64,000 nt of DNA from Liolophura sinensis (lineage: Eukaryota; Mollusca; Polyplacophora; Chitonida; Chitonidae): NCBI RefSeq assembly GCF_032854445.1, contig NW_027017954.1, positions 434,001 to 498,000 on the forward strand, read 5' to 3'. The translations under genes were made by a program, and so were the position numbers. Shown here one piece after another: positions 1-12,219 of the stretch. Numbering within the stretch: position 1 is the first letter of the stretch; the number at the start of each line of letters is the position of its first letter. Below the pieces are notes generated by a model. It was not told the DNA's origin. It saw only the letters and a list, made by a program, of their open reading frames with translations, and did not search any database.

Positions 1-1
1 C

Positions 2-194
2 AGCGGCTTCACTTTATATGTGGGAAACACCTCCCATGATTACAAAACCTGTTATAATGACACTACAGACTATACCAAGACCCCCGGGGCCATCGTAACC
101 GGACACTGTACGGGAGGTCCGGTGTCAGGAGACAGCGTCAGGATAAGGTCACGGCCAGGTGTACCACTAACACTTTGTGAAGTTCTCATCTACG
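2..194 (+). CDS. RPTP exon 1 (partial): end of fucolectin-like FTP/F5-8C-like domain
   Basis: Open in frame from base 2 to a phase-1 donor (TACG|GTACGT). It encodes about 64 residues ending in the LTLCEVLIYG signature of fucolectin/tachylectin-4/pentraxin-1 (FTP) domains, preceded by a V-R-I-R strand. In this family the domain binds fucose-like sugars, so the ectodomain may be lectin-like. The upstream half is outside the window. Domain call from motif only. Confidence 0.8.
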
Positions 195-1146
195 GTACGT
201 TTATGGATCATGTCTTAATTTGCATAATTTTCTGTTTCTTATGTTCGTATACGTGGCGAAGGGTATAATTGCGTTTTAATAGTTCCCTAATTCAATCATC
301 GCATACTGCATACCAGGGGCGGGTGTCATTCCCATTCACGGTTATACATTTATTTGTATAATCTGCTTGTCGATAACAACGTATATCACGTGATGAAGTG
401 GAAATGCTCCAGTCCGCTGTCAGGAGTCCACGTCATTTTTGTGAAGTGTTTGTATCTATGTATACTTGGGGTTTTCAGTCGTTCTTAACAATCTTTCAGT
501 CATATTTACCACGAGGAATCATTAGGTGTGTGTGTATATATACTCGTACTGTGTCTTCTTATGGTCCATGCTGCAACAGTGCTGCCGCCACTGAAGTACC
601 ATGCCGAAGACAACACACATGACACGCTCACCAAATCACAATATACTGACACCGGACAGATCAGTAATATTTCTTTGCTCTAACGTCTTAGTGCTGAGCG
701 CCAAGAGAGGCAGCAACAAGTATCATTTTTAAAGTCTTTGGTATGACCAGGGCCAGGTTTGCCTCGTGAAGTGCTTAGCTACGGTACATTGACGTATCTG
801 TGATAACAACCTGTCAGCATGTAACTGAATATGGCACAGTTGTACACAGTTAGGTGAGACAAGACTGTTACACCGAGGTAGTTTCTTTATAACGGCTTCA
901 AAACTCCGTCCAAATCTCTACGTGAGGGAATAGAAAACTATATTAAGTATGAAACAGAAAACTATGTGTATCAACCCATTGTACTACACACAGGCGTTAT
1001 TGGTGTTATCTGGGGTTAAATATGTATAGACAATACATAGCTGAAATGTTTAGAGGGAAGGATGAGTTTGTTAGTAATTTAGTCTCAACCAATGACGATT
1101 TGTGGCAACTAGGATAAACGTTTCTAATTAATTATACTCCTAACAG
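195..1146 (+). other. Intron 1, no further gene seen
   Basis: AT-rich sequence between the FTP exon and the first EGF exon. Short open frames here lack splice sites or motifs. No named repeat was recognised. Confidence 0.7.
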
Positions 1147-1242
1147 TGTGTTCTGCTGGATGGTATGGTGAAATGTGTGGACGACAATGTAATACAACGA
1201 CAGCCTGTTCCAAATGTGACATCGCAGGGACACGATGTACAG
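1147..1242 (+). CDS. RPTP exon 2: EGF-like (MEGF type)
   Basis: Acceptor CCTAACAG, donor AG|GTAAAG, 96 bp, phase 1-1. It encodes CSAGWYGEMCGRQC followed by a CSKC pair: the C-x-x-G-x-[FY]-G-x-x-C start of a MEGF/scavenger-receptor-F EGF repeat. The first codon, split with exon 1, gives LIYV-CSAGWYG, joining lectin domain to EGF run directly. Confidence 0.8.
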
Positions 1243-3395
1243 GTAAAGTGGCTTTAACATAAATAATAGACTTATGCTGACTAAGAGTAGAAAGATAAAT
1301 GTGGTAATACACGAAAGTGATGACCAATCTGGAAAACTGTCAGATGAAGTTATGTTCTATCTTACAAGAGAGAAGAAATTCCATTTATCTCCAACACCTA
1401 AATGGTAAATTTTTATCTCAAAAGTTTTACAACATATTTATTTGTATAAAATCACTTCGAATTTTATATATTTGACTGGTGTTTAACCAAGAGTGCTGAA
1501 GAGTATTTTGTTGTATGACTACTGTCAGCTTTATGGATGCAGAGTGCCTGGAGTCAGCCAATCACCTTTGCTACGTACCAGACAAATCTATACACTTAAA
1601 TCCACCGTTTAAACAGCGACAACTTGATTCAAACAGAAGGCCTCACTGACCAACAGCCAATCACTTCTCAGTTTGCGTTCGTTAAATCCAGTATAATACC
1701 ACTTTCGCTAATTTTTATATCAAATTAAATTATATATAATGTGTATAATGTATACTGTCATATCTACGGCTTTATTGTCGGGTATTCTTCTGGTATATAC
1801 ACTTGCTGAACGTAATGGGCACCTAACTCATACACCGACAGTCAGGTTTGTATAGCTTGCTACCGCACCTTGCAGGCAAGCCAAACAAGCAGACTGATGA
1901 CGTCTATTCAGCGCGAATGGGTTTGGATACATTTTAGTGTCTCCTATTTAATGCGGTCAACAGTGCATAATATCTGCATCCTCTCGTGTCGGTTTGTGTT
2001 CAATAAGCCCTTGTGAAAAGTATAAGCTATTTCCGCTATTGTACAATTCAAATATTTATGAAAGCCATGTGGCCACACTCCCCTATTTATTTCCCATTTG
2101 TTTTATACACGTTAACGGTTGGCCACCCAGCACTGTATGTGTATATACACGTATATGACAGCACTGATCGCACGAGGCCTGATAATCTTCGTCCACTGAG
2201 ACACACTGTACTTAAATTCTTGAAAAATTTTACCAGTAAAAGTTTTCCTGAGGGGATTGAGGGGGCAAAACCACTCGGTCAAACGCCAGTGGACTCTGAC
2301 ATTACTTCTTTTACCCCATGCCTGATTAAATATCAGAATTCGGCGAACAGTAACATACAACATTCTTCAAAAGCAATTCACAATTTGGAGTCTGCTGAAA
2401 GTTGGAATTGATAATTGATGACCAAACAATTGAACTGTCTGGAGTCATGTACATGTATACCTCAGACCCTCGGATGGTCGTGGGTTTCCCCTGGGCTCTG
2501 CCCGGTTACCTCACGCTATAACGCTGGCCGCCGTCGTATAAGTAAAGTATTCTTGAGTACAGTGTGAAACACCGATCAGATGAACAAATCAACGTATCCT
2601 TGGGAAGGACAGCATTTTGACGACCGGAAATTGAAAACTGATATTTAAGTATGTAACGTAAGCCCATCAGGAAGGGTTTGCTTGTTCATGTAAAACAATG
2701 TCCACAAGTATCAACTGAAGGTTGAAATCGAATAACAAAGCGAGCTATTCAAAGCAAAAGTTAACAGGAAATGTCGACAACGCTTGTGGATGAGAAGTAT
2801 CTCATGGTTTATTTGAGAAATCTCCACGGGATTTGTTTGTCATCTTCATTTGTTTTTGTTGTTTTTTTTCAAGTAAATGTTACTAGTTTTATTTGTCTTG
2901 ATTTGGCGTCTTTGAAAGCTGACCTCTTGACAAAGTTGAGTAATACACATTGTAACAGACGGACATCTCACAGACTTTTACTAATTTTGTTTAAGCCATG
3001 ATGTTAGAGGGTGTATAAATTGCTACTATTTATTCATTTACATGAACTGTCACAATAAAAGCCCTGACTAGGGTAAATTGACATGACGCTGCATTTCATT
3101 AGTTACGTGTGACCTCGTGTGACAATTTGCCAACTATCACAGTGTCCCTGCTTTGGTTTTACTCTCCATTCTGTACGTCTTCATTATATAATTATATTAT
3201 ATTCTAACACGTTAAATGTATCAACAAAAGTGAAGTAGCATGTTGAAATCCAGTTACTTTTAGCAGGACAGTAATTTACTTCAAGCCCTGCTTGGTTTTC
3301 TTTTTCCCAACGTCAATAAGTCATTGTTATTGTGCAATATTTCAAAGCTTTCCTTCTGGGTAAAACAGCTACATGTCATTCTATTACTTTCGCAG
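1243..3395 (+). other. Intron 2 with SINE fragment and a dispersed repeat
   Basis: Contains a partial SINE-1 copy (2466-2590) and, at about 2941-3120, a segment similar to 46360-46560 upstream of the second receptor gene. No exon found. Confidence 0.6.
2466..2590 (+). repeat. SINE-1 fragment (3' part)
   Basis: Diverged copy of the core GGTCGTGGGTTT..GCCGTCGTATAAGT and tail of the tRNA-derived SINE seen complete at 17877-18139. Confidence 0.8.
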
Positions 3396-3545
3396 AATGT
3401 GTTGACGGTCGATGGAAAAAACATTGTCAAAAGGACTGTAGCCATTGTTGGGCCGACAAATGTGATAAAGATAATGGGGAATGCCCTCTAACTGAAGGAA
3501 ACCCAAGATGCGATGCTGGCTTCATGGGTGAGAAGTGCTCGACAG
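3396..3545 (+). CDS. RPTP exon 3: EGF-like
   Basis: Acceptor TTTCGCAG, donor ACAG|GTAAGT, 150 bp, phase 1-1. Eight cysteines in a CVDGRWKKHC..C..C..C..CPL..CDAGFMGEKC pattern. The last ~65 bp plus the donor are re-copied in the following intron (see the repeat at 3480-3786). Confidence 0.85.
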
Positions 3546-3786
3546 GTAAGTGCGTAGAATTCAGTACGACAGAAGGGAAATCCAATATGTGATGCTGGCT
3601 ACATGTGTAGCATGTACAGGGCACGTAAGTGTGTAGGATTTAGTACAGTAGAGACGAAACACAAGAAGCTACATGGATAGGCAGGTATGTAAGATTCAGT
3701 ATTACAGAGAGTAAAGTCAGTATGTGGTGCTGGCTACATGTGTAACGGACGCAGGACAGGTAAGTGTTTAGGATTCTGTACAATGT
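3480..3786 (+). repeat. Tandem array derived from exon 3 end plus splice donor
   Basis: The exon segment around GATGCTGGCTTCATGGGT, the donor and ~25 intron bases recur after 79 bp (GATGCTGGCTACATGTGT at 3591) and again around 3727, with a shortened copy near 3665-3690. Each copy carries its own donor-like site: GGTAAGTGCGTAG, ACGTAAGTGTGTAG, AGGTATGTAAG, AGGTAAGTGTTTAG. The downstream copies contain stops or indels, so they are not usable exon ends. Confidence 0.75.
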
Positions 3787-5261
3787 AAATGGACATATTA
3801 TCCTCAAATACATGACCTCCAAATTAAAGTGAAAGACAGCACCACACTAATGTTTATGTCCACTGAAAGGCTATCATTGAAAGTGTCTTAAACTGGCAGT
3901 ACATATTTTTTAGCTCTTTTTTAATCTAGTCAGAGTTAAATGAAACTTTGTCTTGATATAGCTTTAGCACGTCTCTCGAGAGCAAGGTGACATCACACTA
4001 CCTCTAGGTCTGTAACGTCGCAGGTATTTTCCGTATAAAAGTCTAAGCAGCAGCCTATGACATATAAAAGTTGTGGATTTGGCGATGAAGGCCCAAGTTA
4101 TCAATATAGTTTTCTCAGAAATTGGACATACTGGAAGAATACTTCTTCCACTGCTTGAACTGTTGATATAGTAGACCTACCATATCATTTACAAGGAACT
4201 CCAGAGACCCTGTATAAATAGCCAGCTGCAGACGCACGGCCGGGGTATTCCTGGTTCAGGTTGTAGCCTCCGGAGGGATTGTGCTGGTGATTTTGACCCC
4301 AGTTAAATGTTTACAAAATTACAATAGGATTGTTGTTAGAATTATGCTCAAAAACAAACGGAAACATGTTCTGAAACAAAATGGAAATAAATGTAAGCAC
4401 CACTGACGTTGATCTAGGCATTCCACTCTAGCGGTGGCTTCAGGGAAGAAAGCTGTGCTGACCCAGTTATCGCAAATATGGCGTTTCAATAGTTTTACTG
4501 CATTTTAAAATGGAAAACAGAAAAAAATATCCCTTGCATGCGACAAACGGAGCAAAAAAATGCATTTGGGGAGAGGAATGAGGTTTTGGCCCGGACGGTT
4601 TGCTACTGTCGGACATAATTTGTGACACCGCCGTTGAGTATTACACGGCTTGAAAATCATCTACTTTACGTCGTCTGTGGTGGTTCACAAATGATACAGA
4701 CCTGTCTCACAACACTTCGTGAAATGGCCCTTCACCTAGACGGAACTAAATTGTTGTACACAATATCAAAATGATGTCTTATGCAGTAGTTCTGTGTTAT
4801 CATATGTCGCTTGATGGAGTGGATGGGTAAACGCTACGTCACAGCTTAGGCCGCGCAAACTTATAGCAACGTGTTTGACTGGATAAAATTCTAAAGATGG
4901 TTGACTCGTCTCACACCAGCAATTTTGTGCAATAATGTTATTTTGTTTTACATATTATTCCGTAAAATCTCATTAAAACAATAAAGTATGATCCTTTTTA
5001 GACCGCTTGAGAATCCTGCTTTCGATTGAAATATGTTTGGCAAGGTGCTGTCCTGTCCTTTAATTGAATGAATGTTGAGATTTGAGCTTTAATATGTCTC
5101 AAGGGGACCAAGTCTGACCAAGTGGTGTACTCCAAATGTTTGCTCTCTTATATATAAAAAAGAACAACATATAAATGTCACTTATTGTTTTTAACAGATC
5201 GCCTATTCCTTGACACAGAAAGCTAAAACCACCAAATTATTATGATGTTCCTTTTTTTAAG
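3787..5261 (+). other. Rest of intron 3, nothing recognised
   Basis: AT-rich, no motif-bearing frame with splice sites and no recognised repeat. Confidence 0.6.
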
Positions 5262-5408
5262 CCTGTGAGGCAGGTACTTATGGCCACGACTGTAACGAGA
5301 CCTGTGGATCATGTGCAAGTGGACCAAGCAGTTGTAACACTACATCCGGCCACTGTCGGGGTAATCCCAGATGCATGCCGGGATATTCTGGTTTGAAGTG
5401 TAAAACAG
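5262..5408 (+). CDS. RPTP exon 4: EGF-like
   Basis: Acceptor after a T run (TTTTTTTAAG), donor ACAG|GTCAGT, 147 bp, phase 1-1. Encodes CEAGTYGHDCNETCGSC and CMPGYSGLKCKTG. Near-identical to exon 5, which points to recent exon duplication. Confidence 0.85.
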
Positions 5409-6317
5409 GTCAGTCAGGAATAATGTTTTACATGCTTCTTTCTTATATATCACCGGGTTTTTTTATCATTTATATGTATTAATTTTTACAAATTATTTAA
5501 GGAAATGGTGATCATGTTTTTTTGGAAATGGATCACCGCTTCATTGTTTACGTGGGGTAATTATAGGTTGTGCGTAGTTCCGAGTTGAGTCTTTTTATAC
5601 CAAAACCTCCATGGGAATGACTGGCCATATGTACGCAAGAAATATAATTGTATCTCATCACTGTTACGATTATACACACTTTTGCGTACTTGTGTATCCA
5701 GTGGCCGGTTGTTTAATAGTGTACTAATAGTTAAACCAGGCATAAATGTTAATACTGATCTTGGTCTAAAACAAAGCTGAATGCACTGTGGCCCTGACTA
5801 ATGTTAATACCGGGCTTAACTGCTATTATATAGTTTTGAACAACTATGCCCAGAACTTTTGCAACTTTTGTCTGGTCCCGGTCTTACTAACAGGTGTCGT
5901 AGACTTATGCGTGTTTGTAATATTGCATTGAATCGAAGCTAATTAACCACTGTATGTTAGAGCAATTATGTCGTAGTGTACTTTACAGCTATTACCTTTG
6001 CTAAAGGATTGATTTGAATGATCAGTGTTTTAACAACGTGCTCAAGAATTTTGCTCACGTAGATAGGCGAAGGAAACCGGAGTAACCCAGACCTTTGACA
6101 GAAAATTTGCAAACCGGACATAAAAAGCCGCTGTGTAAACAGCCTGAACGGACATTGAACACGCAACCTCAATGGTCAAGAGTCAAGTACTCACAGGGAG
6201 TACAGGGAGTAGCTTTTCCCATCTCAGCTAGCGAGGCCCCCCACACTGCCAAAGGAGGTTACACGCGTTTGCCTGTGCCCAAACAGGGCATGTTTGTTAT
6301 GTTTTATATCTATTATA

Positions 6318-6412
6318 AATGTCAGCTTCCTCTCCGGCCGTACGTGGGAAGATCTGTCATCAGTCTGCGGATGGCTCAGGCCCAGGCTCTGTCCCCTTTC
6401 CTCCCACGTTGG
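6318..6412 (+). repeat. SINE-1 fragment
   Basis: Core matching CTTCCTCTCCGGCCGTACGT of the full SINE-1; ends within the duplicated intron block. Confidence 0.75.
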
Positions 6413-7084
6413 GAGTACGCAGGGAATATCCATGTATCTCATCACTGTGACGATCATACAAACTTTTTCGTACTTGTGTATCCGGTGGCCGGTTGTTTAA
6501 TAGTGTACTAAAAGTTAAACCAGGCTTAAATGTTAATACTGGTCTTGTCCTAATACAAAACTAAATGCACTGTGGCCCTGGCTAAAGTTAATACCGGGCT
6601 TAACTGCTATTAGATACTTTTGAACAACTGGGCCCAGAACTTCTGGAACTTTTGTCTGGTCCCGGTCTTACCAACATGTGTCCGAGACTTTTGCGTCTTA
6701 GTAATATTGCACTGAATGAAAGCTAATTCAGTCCATACAAAACAGAGGCAGAATCTTTTACGCCATTCTTGTGATACATCTACTGTATGCTAAAGCAATT
6801 ATGCCGTAGTGTACATTACAGTTATTACCTTTGCCAAAGGAATTTTCTCACGTCACCCAGACCTTTGACAGAAAAGTTGCAAACCAGACTTAAAAAGCCG
6901 CTGTGTAAACAGCTTGAGCGGACATTGAACACGCAACCTCAATGGCCAAGAGCCAAGTACTCACAGGGAGTCACAGCTTTAACCATCTCAGCTAGCGCCC
7001 CCCCCCCCCCACACTGCCAGAGAAGGTTACAGGCTTTTGCGCCCAAACCAGGCATGTTTGTTATGTTTTATATATATTAAAAAT

Positions 7085-7257
7085 GTCAGCTTCCTCTCTG
7101 GCCATGCGTGGGAAGATCTGCCATCAACCTGCGGATAGTCGTGGGTTTCGCCCGGGTTCTGTCCCTTTTCTCCCACAATAATGTTGGCCTCCGTCGTATA
7201 AAGAAATATTCTTTAGTACGGCGTAAAACATCAATCAAATAAATAAATACATAAATA
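7085..7257 (+). repeat. SINE-1 fragment (core and tail)
   Basis: Contains the core, the TAGTACGGCGTAAAACATCA motif and a CAAATAAATAAAT tail. Confidence 0.85.
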
Positions 7258-7394
7258 TCAATGTCAGGTGCATCCAAGACGACAACAACTACCACTTCCT
7301 GCTTGCGTGCGTAGCCTGTGTATCTTGATACATTACAACATCACTGAAATGACTTGTAAATCGAGCTTTATTTTCTGTTTTTACTTGAATTAAG

Positions 7395-7541
7395 CCTGTG
7401 AGGCGGGTAAATATGGCCACGACTGTAACGAGACCTGTGGATCGTGTGCAAGTGGACCAGACAGCTGTAACAGGACATCCGGGGACTGCCAGGGTGAACC
7501 CAGATGCAAGCCGGGATATTCTGGTTTGAAATGTAAAACAG
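7395..7541 (+). CDS. RPTP exon 5: EGF-like, duplicate of exon 4
   Basis: Acceptor TGAATTAAG, donor ACAG|GTGAGA, 147 bp, phase 1-1. Differs from exon 4 at a few residues (CEAGKYG, CQGEPRCKPG), with every cysteine retained. Confidence 0.85.
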
Positions 7542-8102
7542 GTGAGACGGGAATATCTTGTTTTTTACATGTTTCTCTTTTACATTTCCCTAGATTTACT
7601 GATCGTTTATATCTATGTTTTGTATATATTCTTTTGGGAACTTTGTGATAGAGGTTTTTGGTGAAAATGATCTCGTGATATCTACTCGGGATACTCCTTT
7701 ATGGTTTATGAGTGGTGTGCGTATGTCGGACGCCTAGATTGTTGACAAGTGGGATAATGCAAAAGTGGTCCCAGTTGACGATTTTTTTATACCGACATTT
7801 CTATGGGCATAATGTGGATTTTATGCTAGTGCCCGTTATCTATACGGGTCATTAAGTCATATTTTAACGCATCGTTTTTCTAATGCTGGAATCTTTGGTC
7901 ATCATATATCCAAATCAATGTGTTCAAAGGATACGTCTTGATATTTACAACTGCTGTAAAATCGGATTTCAATTGGAAGAATATTCCTGCATATTTTGGG
8001 GTGATCTGATCTAGAATACTATGAAGCATTCTTATCTTTGTCTTCTTTTTTTTCATGTCGCTGTTTTTTCTAGTGGTCATATGTCTATCTAATATTCTTC
8101 AG
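7542..8102 (+). other. Intron 5, nothing recognised
   Basis: AT-rich, ends in the pyrimidine-rich acceptor ATATTCTTCAG. Confidence 0.6.
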
Positions 8103-8256
8103 CTTGTGATAATGGTACATATGGAATAAATCGTTCGGAAACTTCCGGGTCCTGTGTTGAGGGCCCCAGTGCCTGTAAAACGTCATCCGGGCTCCGTCCG
8201 CGCAGAGAAAATCAGACTGTATGCATGCCGGGATATATCAAAGGAAAATGCGATGC
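8103..8256 (+). pseudogene. RPTP exon 6 relic: EGF-like with lost cysteines and donor
   Basis: The acceptor ATTCTTCAG is intact and CDNGTYGI..CMPGYIKGKC aligns with exons 4 and 5. The two cysteines of HDCNETC are replaced (INRSETS) and the HC before RGNP is lost (LRPRREN). Where exons 4 and 5 have G|GT there is GCTTTTTT, so no donor in phase 1. It is read as a decayed third member of the exon 4/5 group. Its 3' part is the left edge of the 2 kb segment repeated at 14590. Confidence 0.7.
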
Positions 8257-8367
8257 TTTTTTGTTGTATAATGTAAAGCCACAATATGTTATTTGGGACA
8301 ATGGTTTTGGTGCTGAAGTATGGAAGCATACGTTATCTTTGTAACATGATCTTCCTGAAGTATTTAC

Positions 8368-8582
8368 TTGCTTATTTATTTGGTTGGTTTCTTTTACGCT
8401 GTACTCAAGAATATTTCACTCATACGACGGTGGCCAGCATTATTGTGGGGGGAAATCAGGCAGAGCTTGGAGCAAGCCCACGACTATCTGCAAGATGTTG
8501 GAAGACCTTCCCACGTAGGGCCGCAGAGGAAGCCAGCATGAGCTGGACTTGAACTCGCCACCACCGCATTGGTGGTAGGGTT
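8368..8582 (-). repeat. SINE-1 copy
   Basis: Inverse orientation: TATTTATTTGGTTGG tail, then ACTCAAGAATATTTCACT, the core and the B-box region GGACTTGAACTC. Also present in the duplicated segment at 14773. Confidence 0.85.
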
Positions 8583-9644
8583 TCTGTATGTTCTCAGTAT
8601 TTTGTGTGTGGTCAGTTACTGAAAGAAGTTCATCAATATATATTCCAATGGCCGTGTTATTGCGCATGTGATTCGCTTCGTACCGATTATAGCGGTTTAA
8701 TAGATGTCAATCCAATTAAACTTTTGTGGCGATCAATCAGTGTGCTAACGTCAACATAGACATTATAGTTTTGAAACATAATTCGTTATAGGAGTTTTTA
8801 TTGTCGCGACTTGCCAATGTGTACCCATATTCACCAGTTTGGTGTCAAGCTATCTCCATGCACTTGTAATACCGACAGCCTTTTTCGTTGAGCTCGTTCT
8901 GTTCCGTTCTTTACACATACTAAGCAAGCCATTTCACTTTAAAGGAAAAAACCGGATGAAAATAATGAAGTGAGCATCAAAAGAAAGCTAGCTGAAAATT
9001 ATCTCTAAAATTTACATATTTATTTTGACTTTTTTTTCGCGGAATTAAATGCTGCCACTGTTAAATGTTTGACTGTGTGAACAATACTGCCAGTGGCAAT
9101 GCACTCTAGGGTCTCATAATATTTCTATATTAATTTCACCTTGTAGGACCATACTGATAAAAAAAATAACATTACACAAGTAATTTTTTACTTGTGGGTA
9201 ATAAGAAATATTCCAACATTGAAAGTGGTGTTCAGTATGGAGAGAAACTTCAGAGTACCTAAACATTATTATTGTTAAAATGTTAAAAATTAATTTAAAA
9301 TTTTTGGGACAGTTTTTAGCTGATTGTGATGAGCTATGTGTATTATATTTATTTTAGCTTTCTTTCACTTTAAGACTCAGTTCTACATTTATTTTTTTTT
9401 TTGCCTTAGATACACGGTATACAATGTAGTTTTCAATGGAAAACGCCCTGATAAGCATGACTTACTCTGCATACCATGTTGTCAATTGTTGTCTGTAAAT
9501 TATAACTAAGCCACGGTGTTAAAGAGTTAGGACTTTACAAATTAGATATCCGAAATTTTTGCAAAACTGCTGGAACATGATTAAACTAGTGACAGGAATA
9601 CATGTACATATTGATACCACTGTCTTTATCACTCTTGGTTTCAG
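8583..9644 (+). other. Intron 6, nothing recognised
   Basis: Long AT-rich intron shared with the second copy at about 14989-16044. AAAGAAAGCTAGCTGAAAAT near 8985 has a weak inverted partner near 9355. No coding motif. Confidence 0.5.
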
Positions 9645-9803
9645 AATGTGCGAATGGTTTTTGGGGCGGGGACTGTGCTTTGGAGTGTGGTAACTGTTAT
9701 AACGGTAGTGTATGTAACAAGACGTCTGGGGAATGTCCCGTTACCCTGGGGAATTCATCGTGTGCACCTGGATACGTGTATACAGACATAACGTGTCTCA
9801 CCC
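9645..9803 (+). CDS. RPTP exon 7: EGF-like (copy 1)
   Basis: Acceptor TTGGTTTCAG, donor ACCC|GTGAGT, 159 bp, phase 1-1. Encodes CANGFWGGDCALECGNC..C..GECPVTLGNSSCAPG. Being 53 codons in phase 1-1, either copy can be added or skipped without changing frame. Confidence 0.88.
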
Positions 9804-10216
9804 GTGAGTACATCATATCAGGACATAACATTGCGCTATATCAGTTTGATATTATCAAATCTGTTTCTAGCTGCGACAAGCCACTGTGTCAGTCACTCTC
9901 GTCGAATTTGTGACATCCTATCCTTTGAAGAGACACATTGCTGACTGTGAAAAAAAATGTGCTGTTATTTAAGACGCTCTCTCCATAAAGTTGAAGTCTA
10001 CTGACATTTGTCTGACTTTGAGTGAACAATGAAATGTTCAGTTTTATCCGGGGCTTCCCTTCAACCATAATTCACTAACGTCTCTATATTTAGATGATGG
10101 ACGATGGCGCACTTTTTTGACTGGGTTATCTCCCCTTGTTGTCTAGACGAAGGGAGATGTTTGGCGAACTTCAAATGTCGGAGACCTGCCATGTAACTTC
10201 AGTTATGTAGTACAGT
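9804..10216 (+). other. Intron after exon 7, copy 1, up to the LTR
   Basis: Unique sequence shared with 16204-16613; similarity stops where the LTR begins. Confidence 0.75.
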
Positions 10217-10970
10217 TGTTACGACCTAAACTGTGTGTATTATAAAGAGATGGCTTATTCGAAATGCACGACAGTTTAGCCGCACAAAAAAGTAACCAAA
10301 ACCAGCAGATTTTATTTTACAACAATTTATTAGCTTTAACAAGAACAGATAATAATCCCTATACAAATACTAAAGTACTTAAATTTAACAAGAAAGGATA
10401 GCAGTATCTATACAAATACTAAAGTACTTACGGTGTCAAGTCCAAACGGACGCATATATTCCACAATATATACCACACAGGCATAAATGCTCAGAGGCAA
10501 ATTCACAAGAGGGAAAATCCACAGTATAACTGAGTGTATGACGAAATATACACAAAATTCCACAGACAGGGTCCGTGTACTAATAAGCACTGTGTATACA
10601 CGAGCACAAATTAAACATACAAGTTCAGACTGAACAAGTGCTCGGTGGAGATAGGATATAACAAAGCCAGAGGCCATAAAGACACCGAAATTCAGCACAA
10701 AAGGTCTACTAAAGTAATACACAGCAAAAGCATCCAAACTCTCAATAATTCTCCTTTCTCTCCGTTTGACCTGCTTTCATAGGTCTTATATAGCCTGGTG
10801 GAATTTTTTAGAATAAGAAAATTCCTGAACACTTGATGTAAACAAACAGGCACCGAACTGAGCGCATTCTGGAATATTCTAAGGTAGAGGCAGACAGCAG
10901 GCGCTGAACTCAGCATATGTAAACAGTGGCAAGCTAAATTTATAAACTGACGGCAGTCGTGCACATAACA
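10217..10970 (-). repeat. 3' LTR (754 bp)
   Basis: The plus strand starts TGTTACGACC and ends GCACATAACA, giving the TGTTA...TAACA ends expected of a gypsy LTR. On the minus strand a purine tract (GAAGGGTGGG) lies just before it, a TATA-like CTATATAAGA at about 10785-10795, and AATAAA at about 10315-10335. No second LTR in the window. Confidence 0.8.
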
Positions 10971-11106
10971 CACCCACCCTTCAAGAAAAAAAAAGTTTTC
11001 CTAACTTTTATTTTTTTTACTTACAATATATGTTAAACAATATATGTTAAACAATAATATATACAACATTGTAAAACCACATGTAATTAAACATTTTATA
11101 CACAAC

Positions 11107-12219
11107 TTATACACGAGACAAGCAATCTGCAATAACATTATCTTTTCCCTTTACATGTTTGATTTCAAGATTGTATTCCTGCAACAATAAACTCCACCGT
11201 AACAATCTTTGATTCTTTCCCTTAACTTTCTGTAGAAACACAAGTGGATTGTGATCAGTATTTACAATCACAGGTTGTCTCGAAGCTGTTACATAAACTT
11301 CAAAATGTTGCAGAGCTAAAATAACAGACAAACATTCTGTTTTAACTGTTGAATAACTTCTCTGAAACTTGTTAAGTTTACGAGAAAAGAAACAAACTGG
11401 ATGATCAACACCAAGATTGTCTTCCTGAAGCAAAACAGCACCTACAGCAACATCGTGAAAAATGACATCAGTTGTTGTTGGTACATCCGGAAACAAATTT
11501 GAAAACTCAAAAACAAGTTTAGACAGTTGCTGTTGCTGAATGCGTTCCAGATGTTGCAGTTTAGAATCAAGATGTTTTAAGACATCTGAATTCTGAAGCT
11601 TTGAAGAATTGAGCTTAGAATCAACCAACTGTTCGCCAATATCATCTGTATTACAGCAACTCTGGTCAATGTCAGCAGCAACAACATTAACAGAATGTAC
11701 AGTAGTGTTGTCAGTGTCACTTATGTTTACATAGGGTTTCAGCATGTTAATGTGACATAACTGACTTGATTTGCGCCGATCAGGTGTTTTAACAACATAG
11801 TTAAACTCACTCAGCTTTTTGTCAACAACATATGGACCAAAGTATCTGACATCAAAGTATTTACCAGGTACAGGTAACAATACTAAAACTTTCTGACCAG
11901 GTTGAAATGACCGAAGAACAGATTTCTGATCATATCTACGTTTCATATTCTCCTGAGTACATTCAAGATTGGCTTTAGCCAATTCACATGCTCTGACAAG
12001 CTTAGCACGAAAATCAGATACATAATCCAAAAGATTTACATTACTTGTGTCAAACTGTTCCTTGTAAATTAACAAGGGTCCTCTAACAGTATGTCCAAAT
12101 ACTAAATCAAATGGACTGAAACCCAATGATTCTTGCACTGACTCTCGAACAGCAAACATAAGAAATGGAATACCTTCATCCCAGTCTTTCTCTGTATCAT
12201 AACAATAAGTCTTAATCAT
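11107..12219 (-). pseudogene. Retrotransposon pol: integrase C-terminus, RT remnant, RNase H
   Basis: A 370-residue open frame. The N-terminal part is the end of the integrase core (GFSPFDLVFGHTVRGPL), followed by a GPY/F-like module (RYFGPYVV), an acidic linker, and RNase H from about 11448 to 11110 with TEC, NTDHNPL and IADCLSR. The RT between HDV and AVGAVL is missing, which also removes the first catalytic Asp of RNase H. The frame being continuous across the join argues for one clean in-frame deletion. Confidence 0.8.

Larger units (their letters stand above)
5409..7394 (+). other. Intron 4 containing a ~780 bp tandem duplication and SINE-1 pieces
   Basis: GTGGCCGGTTGTTTAATAGT occurs at 5701 and 6485 and ACCTTTGACAGAAAA at 6091 and 6861, so a block of about 5620-6310 is repeated at about 6430-7080. 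SINE-1 pieces end both copies (6318-6412; 7085-7257). No exon lies inside either copy. Confidence 0.75.
8190..10216 (+). repeat. Segmental duplication, copy 1
   Basis: Aligns closely with 14590-16613, offset about 6400 bp with only small indels. It holds the exon 6 end, a SINE-1 and exon 7. Its right edge falls exactly at the start of the LTR at 10217. Confidence 0.9.

Noticed and set aside
8103-8272. Exon 6 extended to the GTAAAG at 8273
   Set aside because: That donor leaves phase 0 while exon 7 needs phase 1, and the extra codons have no EGF character.
10408-10973. Minus-strand frames at 10408-10973 as retroelement proteins such as env
   Set aside because: They lie inside the LTR, carry no recognisable motif, and overlap the TATA and AATAAA-like signals.
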